Origin: Bifidobacterium breve
Lineage (GTDB): Bacteria; Actinomycetota; Acidimicrobiia; Acidimicrobiales; Microtrichaceae
DNA length: 59,071 bases
Direction: 5' to 3'
Assembly: GCA_945901935.1 (NCBI GenBank)
Contig: CAMDLX010000004.1
Span: forward strand, 1-59,071
Part shown: positions 9,494 to 19,503 of the stretch, piece after piece
Position numbering within the stretch: the first letter of the stretch is position 1
Layout: each line of letters begins with the position of its first letter
The notes under the pieces: model-generated
The model's database searches: none
Seen by the model: the letters and a program-made list of their open reading frames with translations, nothing else
What the model was told of the DNA's origin: nothing
Program-made: the position numbers and the translations under genes

Positions 9494-10603
9494 TCACTCT
9501 TGGTGAGATCTATCGGCCTTCTTGGCCAAAACCTGAGCTTCTGCGTCAGATTCTTGTTGGTTTTCTTGCTGGGCAGAGCCTTCAGAGCCCTCCGCGCCTT
9601 CAAATACGGCAGCTCGTACGCCTCGAAGAGCCAATTCGCCCAGTAACTCCTGTGTAGCGCCAAGGCCAGCCAGACCCGTTGCACCGGGCGCAGCGGTTCT
9701 AGTCGCAACCCAGAGCCCCGTTACTGCAGCAGTAGCCGCAGCAGCCACCGCGGGTCGATCCAATACTGCGTAGACCACCCATTCCCGCTGGCCATCTCGT
9801 TCCCCGCGAAGCTCTACCCGGACTGCACCAATTCCGCCTTCAGCTGGGGCAGGAAGCCAAACCGGGAATGGAGCAAGCGCTCGATCTCTGCGTGTTGCAG
9901 CTAGACGTGCTGTTACTCGCTGTACCCCGGCAAAGGCCGGTACTAACAACATGGGATCGGCAAGAGCAGCCCGATAACAGTCACGGGCGCCTATCGGGTC
10001 AGGAAACCAGCACAACTCTCGGCCAGAAAATCCGGGCCTCTTGACCCAGGCTCCGTCACGCCAGTCAGTGGCTGTCCCGCGAAGCGCACGTAGGCGCTGC
10101 GCAGCACACGCAGGCCCAGCAGCACCGTGGCGAGCTACGTGGATTTCATCTACACGGTCCAACAACCCCGAAGCATGACTAGCCAACAAACATGACAACC
10201 CTGGGGCGAATGCTGCACCAACCACCAAGGTGCGTCCGAGTGATTCCGCCAGTGGTCCTAGTTCTAAGAGTTCTTGGACCTCAACGGGGTCATCCGAAGT
10301 GGCAACAACATCACGGCCAGCGAGAAGCTGCTCATGTGCAACAACAAACTGCTCACCTGCAGCGCGAGCAACAATCACAGTTGTGACATCGTCATCGAGT
10401 TGAGCTTGACCGTTCTGATCGCTCAGCATCTTCACCTCCGTTCCAAAGGAGTTACGAAGCACACTCAATCGCTCAGGTCGACGACTCACCGTGGTGATAG
10501 CAACCTCCTGTGGCCGGCCAAAGGCACGCGGTCCGAGGAGCTCCCTAGTAATTCGTGCACCTAAAATTCCCGCACCAATGACAGCAATTCGCTGGTTGCT
10601 CAT
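9494..10603 (-). CDS. NAD(P)-binding oxidoreductase, saccharopine-dehydrogenase-like Rossmann protein
   Basis: MSNQRIAVIGAGILGARITRELLG Rossmann motif; hydrophilic C-terminal tail. Confidence 0.55.
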   Translation of the reverse strand: MSNQRIAVIGAGILGARITRELLGPRAFGRPQEVAITTVSRRPERLSVLRNSFGTEVKMLSDQNGQAQLDDDVTTVIVARAAGEQFVVAHEQLLAGRDVVATSDDPVEVQELLELGPLAESLGRTLVVGAAFAPGLSCLLASHASGLLDRVDEIHVARHGAAGPACAAQRLRALRGTATDWRDGAWVKRPGFSGRELCWFPDPIGARDCYRAALADPMLLVPAFAGVQRVTARLAATRRDRALAPFPVWLPAPAEGGIGAVRVELRGERDGQREWVVYAVLDRPAVAAAATAAVTGLWVATRTAAPGATGLAGLGATQELLGELALRGVRAAVFEGAEGSEGSAQQENQQESDAEAQVLAKKADRSHQE

Positions 10604-10737
10604 CTGAGCTCAGGGCCTTCGAGCTCACGCCAACCACCAGTTGAGGGCGGAGTTGCGTCTCCTCCAAGGAACCGAACTACCAGACTGACTAACAGCCCCA
10701 AGCCCAGTGCGAGCACTGCCCGTTGCAGACCACGCAT
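10600..10737 (-). CDS. 45-aa small membrane protein, translationally coupled (ATGA) to the downstream oxidoreductase; absent from the ORF track
   Basis: Reverse strand: GGGAGGAAAAT-ATG then MRGLQRAVLALGLGLLVSLVVRFLGGDATPPSTGGWRELEGPELR*; its TGA overlaps the next ATG. Confidence 0.65.
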   Translation of the reverse strand: MRGLQRAVLALGLGLLVSLVVRFLGGDATPPSTGGWRELEGPELR

Positions 10738-10771
10738 ATTTTCCTCCCTTGGAGTACCACTACAAACTGCG

Positions 10772-10845
<74 letters not shown>

Positions 10846-10904
10846 TCTGCGTTGTCAGATCCGAAACGAATCTCACAGAGACGGTCACACTAGCGGAGGT
10901 ACAA

Positions 10905-11378
10905 CTACTGGTTCGATTCGCGAACCGGACGAGCTGTTTCCTCTTCGATCACCGAGATCCAAACTCCGCCGATGATGTCGCTAATCAGATTAAAAACCAG
11001 AGTAGAAATCACCACTGCTGCGGCCAGGCCAAGGCAACCTAACAAGCTCACCAGACCGAACTGCCGAAAGATAAATTCACCATCCAAAGACCAATCTTGT
11101 AGGGAGAGTGATGAGTTGACGAAGTTCTCAATGCTCGAGATTGTTCCAGCGTTAGAAGCCACCGTCCACAAAATTACCGCAGCAATCATCTGCATTAACC
11201 AGAGGCACAAAGCCAGCAGCAACGAGAGTTTGAGGATTGACCATGGGTCGACATGGCGCACAAGTCGACGAACCTTGCGTGCTTCGAATCGCTGACGCCG
11301 ATAGCCCATACGGCGGTTCGTTACCTCAGGTTCGGTTGCTAGGGCTTGTTGTCTTTGTACCTGAGGAGTATCGCTCAC
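10905..11378 (-). CDS. DUF3566 transmembrane protein
   Basis: RRLVRHVDPWSILKLSLLLALCLWLM...; immediately downstream of gyrA as is typical in Actinobacteria. Confidence 0.8.
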   Translation of the reverse strand: MSDTPQVQRQQALATEPEVTNRRMGYRRQRFEARKVRRLVRHVDPWSILKLSLLLALCLWLMQMIAAVILWTVASNAGTISSIENFVNSSLSLQDWSLDGEFIFRQFGLVSLLGCLGLAAAVVISTLVFNLISDIIGGVWISVIEEETARPVRESNQ

Positions 11379-11387
11379 GTGCTCATC

Positions 11388-11750
11388 CTACCGAGGCTTG
11401 TTCTGGTAGTCGGGATTACCAACGTTGCCGAGTTGATCAGAAAATTCTGCTCCGAGAGCATCTGCAGCAGCAGTTGAGCGCACACCACCGAGTTGAACCG
11501 TGACCTGAACAGCACTGGGTCCAGTCTGATCAAATCTCAACAAGCCGGCCTTCGACGCTTCGGCCACTTGCTGAGCGCCGAGTTGCCCATAACCAACTCC
11601 TGCGAGGGCAACAACATCCGCTACGGCATCGGCGCGGGCACGACTGACCGATGCCTCGCCGATGTGCGTAAGACCAACCAGACAGACTGCGCTCAGACAA
11701 CAGATCACCAGCATCAGAGGAAGAGCCGATCCACGTTCAGTCTGGGTCAC
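11388..11750 (-). CDS. TadE/Rv3654c-like secreted pilus-type protein
   Basis: ERGSALPLMLVICCLSAVCLVGLTHIGEASVSRARADAVADVVALAG: N-terminal hydrophobic helix followed by Ala-rich segment. Confidence 0.55.
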   Translation of the reverse strand: MTQTERGSALPLMLVICCLSAVCLVGLTHIGEASVSRARADAVADVVALAGVGYGQLGAQQVAEASKAGLLRFDQTGPSAVQVTVQLGGVRSTAAADALGAEFSDQLGNVGNPDYQNKPR

Positions 11751-14437
11751 TGACCTATTTCAGTCTCAGAGTCTGACGGGTCAACTTGATCTGCTGGATC
11801 TACTTGCTCAACTGCGTCTGCTGCGTCCTCTAGCTCTTCTGAATCTTCAGGGTCTTCGGAGTCCGGACCTGTCAGAACTCGTGCAACAGCGGCAACTTTG
11901 CTCTCACCGTCAAGATTCATCACTCGGACCCCAGAAGCAGTTCGGCCCTGAATGGAAATCGTAGAAACTTTGGTTCGGATCACGACTCCGGCATCGTTGA
12001 TCATCAACAAATGATCGTCTTCGCCAACCAAGAACCCTGTGACGACCCGCCCGCGAGCAGCATGGATCTTGTGGGCACGCACACCTTGGCCTCCGCGCCG
12101 CTGCCGCGAGAACTCTTCTAGTTCTGTTCGCTTGCCGTAGCCACCGTCGGTGATGGTTAGCAAGCGCAGTGTCTCGGCCGGGTCCACACCCTCGTGGTCC
12201 CCTCCCTCGCTGTCCACACCGTCGTGGTCCGCTACCTGGTCTGATAGCTCAGAGGCTGCGGCTATTGAATCTGCGCCAACCACTGCATCGTTGGCCTTTA
12301 GGCGCATGCCACGCACACCGCTAGCTGTTCTGCCAGTGGGCCGGATATCGCTTTCCAAGAAACGAATGCCTTGGCCGGATTCTGAAATCACCATGATTTC
12401 ATCCTCTGGTGAAGTCGGCATGACCCGGACTAGCTCATCACCCTCTCGCAGGTTGATCGCAATGAGTCCGGCCTGACGTGAACTGTCATAAGCGTTGAAC
12501 ATCGTCTTCTTCACGATTCCATTGCGAGTGACAAACATCAGGTAGCGGTGCGATTCGTAGTCACGCGTATCGATGATGGTCTGGATCTTTTCACCCTGAT
12601 CAAGTTGCAATAGGTTGACGATTGCTAGGCCCTGAGCAGTGCGGTCACGCATGGGGATCCGGTGAGCCTTGAGGCGATAGACCTTGCCTTTATTCGAGAA
12701 GAACAACAAGAAGGCATGCGCCGAAGTGAAGATCAGATCAGTGATGTAATCCTCATCCTTGAGCCGCGCACCTGCAACGCCGCGGCCTCCTCTTGCCTGA
12801 GTCCGGAAGGTGTCTGCAGCGACAGTCTTGACGTAGCCACGTGCTGTCATCACAACAACGACTTCCTCATCGTCGATGAGGTCCTCGATCTCTAGGTCAC
12901 CGTCGTCGTGCTCAAGGGTTGTCTTACGTGGTGTTGCGAACTCGTCACGAATTGCTGTCATCTCGTCTTTGATGACCTGTCGCAGAACGCTGTCATTGGC
13001 GAGAATGTTTTGCAGAAACTCGATGGTCTCACGAAGCGTGGCCATCTCTTCTTCTAGGCGTTCCCGACCAAGCCTGGTGAGCGTAGACAGACGCATATCG
13101 ACAATTTCCGTGGCCTGAATCTCACTAAACTCAAAGCCCTCACCTTGTAGGGCAAGGATCGCCGCAGCACGATCTGCCGAAGCTCGAATCTTTGCGATGA
13201 TCTCGTCAATCAGATCAAGCGCCTTCAGGAATCCTTCAACGATATGTGCACGACGTTGCGCTTTGTCCAAGCGGAACTGGGTGCGGCGAGTAATCACCTC
13301 GACTTGATGATCGATGTAATGCACGAGGGCTTCACGAAGGTTCAACGTTCGCGGGACGCCGTCTACGAGGGCCACAAAATTCGTTGCAAAAGTGGTCTGC
13401 AACGGTGTGTGCTTGTACAAGTTGTTGAGGAGCACGTTGGCGGGCGTATCTCGCTTCAGTTCAATGACTAGTCGGGTCACGCCTCGAGATCGTTCGTTAC
13501 GAATCTCCCTGACTCCCTCAATCACCCGAGCATTGGCGAGCTCTGCAATCTTCTCTTCGATGGTTTCGACAGAGGTTTGATAGGGGATCTCGGTGACAAC
13601 AATGCGGTCCCCTTTCGGTCCCTCTTCAATCTCTGCTTTCGCCCGCATTTTTATGGAACCACGGCCTGTACGGATGGCCGAGATCAGACCAGCGCGACCC
13701 ATAATCTGTGCGCCCGTAGGAAAGTCGGGGCCCTTCACAAACTCCATCAGGTCATCAGGAGTTGCCTCGGGATTATCAATCAAGTGCAGTGTTGCATCGA
13801 TGACTTCACCGAGATTGTGGGGCGGAATATTCGTTGCCATTCCCACTGCAATGCCTTGGCTGCCATTCACCAACAAGTTCGGGAACCTGCCAGGCAAAAC
13901 CTTTGGCTCCTCCGTTGAACCATCAAAGTTCGGTGAGAAGTTGACGGTGTCTTCGTCAATCCCAGCCAACATATGCATAGCGAGCGGAGTGAGCCGGCAC
14001 TCGGTGTAACGGTAGGCCGCTGGCGGGTCCGAGGGTGAACCGAAATTCCCGTGAGGATCAATCAGCGGGTGGCGTAACGAGAAGTCCTGACCCATACGAA
14101 CTAGGGCGTCATAGACCGACTGGTCGCCATGGGGGTGATATTTACCAAGTACGTCACCGACCACCGTGGCACATTTGCGATGGTTCCTATCGGGGCGCAG
14201 GCCCGCTTCGTGCATGGCCCACAGAATGCGGCGGTGTACTGGTTTGAGCCCGTCTCGAGCATCGGGAAGCGCCCGAGCCACAATGACCGACATGGCGTAG
14301 TCCAAAAAGGACTGCTCCATCTCTTGTTGAATTTCAATCGGTTCGATCCGACCAAATGTTGTTCCAGGCACTGCTCCGTCTACGGGCGTGTCGGGACTTT
14401 GTTGGCCAGATTCCTCCGGCGCAGTGTCATCACTCAT
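11747..14437 (-). CDS. gyrA: DNA gyrase subunit A
   Basis: SFLDYAMSVIVARALPDARDGLKPVHRRILWAM; PHGDQSVYDALVRMGQDFSLRHPLIDPHGNFGS; GyrA boxes in C-terminal domain. Confidence 0.98.
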   Translation of the reverse strand: MSDDTAPEESGQQSPDTPVDGAVPGTTFGRIEPIEIQQEMEQSFLDYAMSVIVARALPDARDGLKPVHRRILWAMHEAGLRPDRNHRKCATVVGDVLGKYHPHGDQSVYDALVRMGQDFSLRHPLIDPHGNFGSPSDPPAAYRYTECRLTPLAMHMLAGIDEDTVNFSPNFDGSTEEPKVLPGRFPNLLVNGSQGIAVGMATNIPPHNLGEVIDATLHLIDNPEATPDDLMEFVKGPDFPTGAQIMGRAGLISAIRTGRGSIKMRAKAEIEEGPKGDRIVVTEIPYQTSVETIEEKIAELANARVIEGVREIRNERSRGVTRLVIELKRDTPANVLLNNLYKHTPLQTTFATNFVALVDGVPRTLNLREALVHYIDHQVEVITRRTQFRLDKAQRRAHIVEGFLKALDLIDEIIAKIRASADRAAAILALQGEGFEFSEIQATEIVDMRLSTLTRLGRERLEEEMATLRETIEFLQNILANDSVLRQVIKDEMTAIRDEFATPRKTTLEHDDGDLEIEDLIDDEEVVVVMTARGYVKTVAADTFRTQARGGRGVAGARLKDEDYITDLIFTSAHAFLLFFSNKGKVYRLKAHRIPMRDRTAQGLAIVNLLQLDQGEKIQTIIDTRDYESHRYLMFVTRNGIVKKTMFNAYDSSRQAGLIAINLREGDELVRVMPTSPEDEIMVISESGQGIRFLESDIRPTGRTASGVRGMRLKANDAVVGADSIAAASELSDQVADHDGVDSEGGDHEGVDPAETLRLLTITDGGYGKRTELEEFSRQRRGGQGVRAHKIHAARGRVVTGFLVGEDDHLLMINDAGVVIRTKVSTISIQGRTASGVRVMNLDGESKVAAVARVLTGPDSEDPEDSEELEDAADAVEQVDPADQVDPSDSETEIGQ

Positions 14438-14462
14438 GCAGTCAAACTCCGGTGTTGTTGAG

Positions 14463-16460
<1,998 letters not shown>

Positions 16461-16481
16461 TCATTTCACCAATTTTCCGGT

Positions 16482-16501
16482 TGTGGACAACCTGTGGAGT
16501 A
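16482..16501. promoter_or_regulatory. DnaA-box pair upstream of gyrB
   Basis: TGTGGACAA (reverse complement TTGTCCACA) at 16482-16490 and TGTGGAGTA at 16493-16501, starts 11 bp apart. Confidence 0.5.
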
Positions 16502-16625
16502 ACTGGTGAAACTTGTAAAGTGTCGGATGATTATCATACCACCTGCTGAGGCCAACATTGGACCGTTTAAGGGTCCCGCGCCCCGGTTTTATTGCAGTCT
16601 GACGGAAGTTGACCTGGCAACGGGT

Positions 16626-16946
16626 TTAGCGCTGCACCCTGAGCTTCAAATCAATGAAGTTCTCACCACCAGAAAGTGCATTTGCGGCTCCGAGTAGCTC
16701 GGTTCGACTCCATTTGAGATGGTCAGCTATCGCCGGGTCGTCAACTGAAATAACCAACACCTGGTTACGGACTGACTCCAAAACACAGTGGCTCGCCAGT
16801 TCAGCTCCCAGGAGTCCAACCCAATTATCTTCCAGCGTGCCAAGGACATCTGAACAAGCCAAGCCAAGGCGGCGGTGCAGCGTTTCAATCGTCTCGGCTA
16901 TGCCATGCGTGTGATCCGCTGGCGAAGAAAGTGGTTCCCAAGACAT
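16626..16946 (-). CDS. DciA/DUF721 family protein
   Basis: Between recF and gyrB; WVGLLGAELASHCVLESVRNQVLVISVDDPAIADHLKWSRTELLGAAN. Confidence 0.8.
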   Translation of the reverse strand: MSWEPLSSPADHTHGIAETIETLHRRLGLACSDVLGTLEDNWVGLLGAELASHCVLESVRNQVLVISVDDPAIADHLKWSRTELLGAANALSGGENFIDLKLRVQR

Positions 16947-16971
16947 ACCCGACCGTACTCCTTCGCGCCCG

Positions 16972-18081
16972 CTACCCGCTTACTTCGTGGTCAGGAGCCA
17001 TCTCTGGAAGACGGCGGGTACTCGAAGCAATGTGAATCTCTTGGGCCGCAACGACCTCAGGTGGCAGCCCCGAAGCTGTAGACAACAATGTCTGCCCCTC
17101 GGGAAGGGACCGCAACAACGCAGCAGATCGGTACGGATCGAGCTCAGAGAACACATCGTCAAGTAAGAGAACCGGTGCGGTTTTGGTCACCTCTAGGACA
17201 AGTCGGTGAGCGGCTAGCCGGAGTGCCAGAGCAATTGATCGTTGTTCACCCTGCGATGCGTGCGTGCGTGCCGGCATGGCATTGAGTTCAAGAAATAGAT
17301 CATCACGATGTGGTCCAACCAGTGTCAACCCTCGCCGGAGCTCATCACTTCGAACTGCGTGTAGTGCTTCCGCAAGACCGCCTGTCCGCCAGGGCGCCTC
17401 GTAACGCAACTCTGTGGCAGCCCGTTCAGAAGCCACATCGGTATAGGCCTGCCGCACGAGTGGCGCGAGTTGTTCGACTAGCTCCGACCGCAGGTCGGCA
17501 AGCTTTTCACCGCTCTCCACAAGTTTGGTATCCCATACCTCGAGGGTGAACTCAGCTGCCTCATCGAGACGTCCTCTGCTTTGTTTGAGTAGTGCGTTGC
17601 GCTGACGCAGGGATTTGTCGAACTCAGATCTGATCCCATGATGCTTCGGATCCAAGGTCACCAAGAGCTGATCGAGATAGTTCCGTCTGCCGGCGGGTCC
17701 CCCCTTGACCATCTCAAGATCATCCGGTGAGAACACGCTGACTCGCAGTGCAGTGTTCAGATCGCTGCTTCGTATCACTCGCTGCTTATTGACCAAAACT
17801 CTGTTTCGTCCAGTACGCAGCAACTCAGCCTCGATCAGCTGTTCGCGCTGAGCTTCGAGGACTTCTCCGCGCACCACGGCCTGGGCTGCACCGGTACGGA
17901 TCATTGCGTCGGTTGGAGCCCCTCGAAAGGACTCAAGCAGCGCCAGATAGGAGACAGCTTCCAACAAATTAGATTTACCAACACCGTTTGGGCCTAGTAC
18001 CGCACAGATTCCCGATGTCAGCTCCAAATCTACTGACTCATATGATCGGAAATCCTTGAGCCATAAATGGCGTAGGTGCAT
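16972..18081 (-). CDS. recF: DNA replication/repair protein RecF
   Basis: MHLRHLWLKDFRSYESVDLELTSGICAVLGPNGVGKSNLLEAVSYLA; LLLDDVFSELD. Confidence 0.97.
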   Translation of the reverse strand: MHLRHLWLKDFRSYESVDLELTSGICAVLGPNGVGKSNLLEAVSYLALLESFRGAPTDAMIRTGAAQAVVRGEVLEAQREQLIEAELLRTGRNRVLVNKQRVIRSSDLNTALRVSVFSPDDLEMVKGGPAGRRNYLDQLLVTLDPKHHGIRSEFDKSLRQRNALLKQSRGRLDEAAEFTLEVWDTKLVESGEKLADLRSELVEQLAPLVRQAYTDVASERAATELRYEAPWRTGGLAEALHAVRSDELRRGLTLVGPHRDDLFLELNAMPARTHASQGEQRSIALALRLAAHRLVLEVTKTAPVLLLDDVFSELDPYRSAALLRSLPEGQTLLSTASGLPPEVVAAQEIHIASSTRRLPEMAPDHEVSG

Positions 18082-18102
18082 GTTGCCTGCTCGAAATCAG
18101 AC

Positions 18103-19203
18103 TCAGGTAACTCGAACTGGCATCAGCAAGTACAAGAAGTCCCCAGAATCAACTGGACGTAACAAGGCCGGCTTGAGTCCGTCTACGGTGCCGAGAGTGA
18201 TCTCGTCGCCAGGCGTAACCTCTAGACCGTCGATCAAGTACTCAGGATTGAAGGCAACCTGAAGTTCTTCACCTGAATAGATTGCGTCCATTTGTTCGGA
18301 AGCTTCACCAACGTCAGGCGTAGTCGCCCGAAGTTCCAAGGAATCCGCTGACATGGTCAGGCGAATTGGTGTATTCGGATCGCGTGCCATCAGCCGAACT
18401 CTCTTCACTGCCGCAAGGAGCGCTACCCGCTCAACTTGCAGTCGATTGGGTTGCGACTCCGGGATCAGGTTCTCATAATTCGGGAACTCACCATCAATCA
18501 ACTTGGTACTAAGTCGAAGGGTTCCCACTTCAAACGAAATGTCACGGTCACCGAGGGTGACTTTCACATCGTCTTCCTCGGTCAGAAAACGAGAAAGTTC
18601 ATTGAGTGCTCGAGAGGGCACGATGACTTTTTCGCCAGCTGGCAACTGAGTCGTGCCAGGAAGATCTCGCACTACGAGTCGATACGAATCAGTTGAGACC
18701 ATTCGCAGGCCAGTTCCCTCAGTGGTGAGCAATACACCCGTCAGAATTGGTCGTGATTCGTCATTTGAGGCTGCCTTGACTACCTGCCGAAGACCCTCAG
18801 CTAGATCGCCTGCACCAAGTGTGATCGGCTCACCATCGAGATCAGCTGCCGAAGGGTATTCCTCAGCTGGACTCATATTGCACTCAAAGTTTGAACGACC
18901 AGAACTGATGCGAGCCCGACCGTCCTCGAAGTCGGTGTCGATCTCTACGGCTCCACTTTCGAAGGAACGAACAATGTCGTTGATCAACTTCGCAGGCAGA
19001 ACCGCTACTCCATCAGTCTCTCCGCCAACAGTAATGACACTGGTGATGGTGATTGATAAGTCGCCACCAGTAACGGTGAGTTGGTTTCCAACCAAGTGGA
19101 GGCGCAAATTCCCGAGAATCGGATTGGATGGCCGTGGTGATGTTGCGCGTTGAGCGAGCCCCAACGCTTCTGACAATTCTTCGCGTTCACAACGAAATTT
19201 CAC
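18103..19203 (-). CDS. dnaN: DNA polymerase III beta sliding clamp
   Basis: MKFRCEREELSEALGLAQRATSPRPSNPILGNLRL...; C-terminal DFLYLLMPVR. Confidence 0.97.
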   Translation of the reverse strand: MKFRCEREELSEALGLAQRATSPRPSNPILGNLRLHLVGNQLTVTGGDLSITITSVITVGGETDGVAVLPAKLINDIVRSFESGAVEIDTDFEDGRARISSGRSNFECNMSPAEEYPSAADLDGEPITLGAGDLAEGLRQVVKAASNDESRPILTGVLLTTEGTGLRMVSTDSYRLVVRDLPGTTQLPAGEKVIVPSRALNELSRFLTEEDDVKVTLGDRDISFEVGTLRLSTKLIDGEFPNYENLIPESQPNRLQVERVALLAAVKRVRLMARDPNTPIRLTMSADSLELRATTPDVGEASEQMDAIYSGEELQVAFNPEYLIDGLEVTPGDEITLGTVDGLKPALLRPVDSGDFLYLLMPVRVT

Positions 19204-19230
19204 GATTACTCGCTTTCCCCACTACTGGCA

Positions 19231-19285
19231 TCTTTTTGTTATTCATCCAGTGGTAGTAGTAGTTGGGCCTGTGGATTGTGGGAAA
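19231..19285 (-). other. candidate oriC basal unwinding element (tandem DnaA boxes, GC cluster, DnaA-trios, AT-rich stretch)
   Basis: Minus strand TTTCCCACAATCCACA-GGCCC-AACTACTACTACCACTGG followed by an AT-rich stretch; plus strand has TAGTAGTAG at 19254-19262. Confidence 0.6.
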
Positions 19286-19316
19286 CCTAGTGCAGGCCAG
19301 AGATTGTATGGGCGGG

Positions 19317-19325
19317 CTGTCCACA
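19317..19325 (+). other. DnaA box (CTGTCCACA)
   Basis: 8/9 match to TTGTCCACA within the dnaA-dnaN intergenic region. Confidence 0.6.
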
Positions 19326-19405
19326 ACCCGATTTGGTAATCCACCAGACAGCTTTGAAATTTCATCGATGTCTGTGTATGAGCAGTGTTGTTTCAGACTC
19401 TTAAT

Positions 19406-19473
19406 CGCGGTCGCGATCCCGCTCCCATCGCGGTCGCGATCCCGCTCCCAACGTGGTCGCGATCCCGCTCCCA
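19406..19473. repeat. three tandem 22-bp repeats with 23-bp period in dnaA-dnaN intergenic region
   Basis: CGCGGTCGCGATCCCGCTCCCA at 19406-19427 and 19429-19450; CGTGGTCGCGATCCCGCTCCCA at 19452-19473. Confidence 0.95.
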
Positions 19474-19503
19474 ACGGCCTGAGCATCACCACTTGTGTAG
19501 CCA

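Noticed and set aside
19406-19473. CRISPR array interpretation of the 23-bp repeats (and of the 14-bp repeats after parB)
   Set aside because: Copies are directly adjacent (1-bp or no spacers), only 3-4 copies, and no cas genes; these are tandem repeats.
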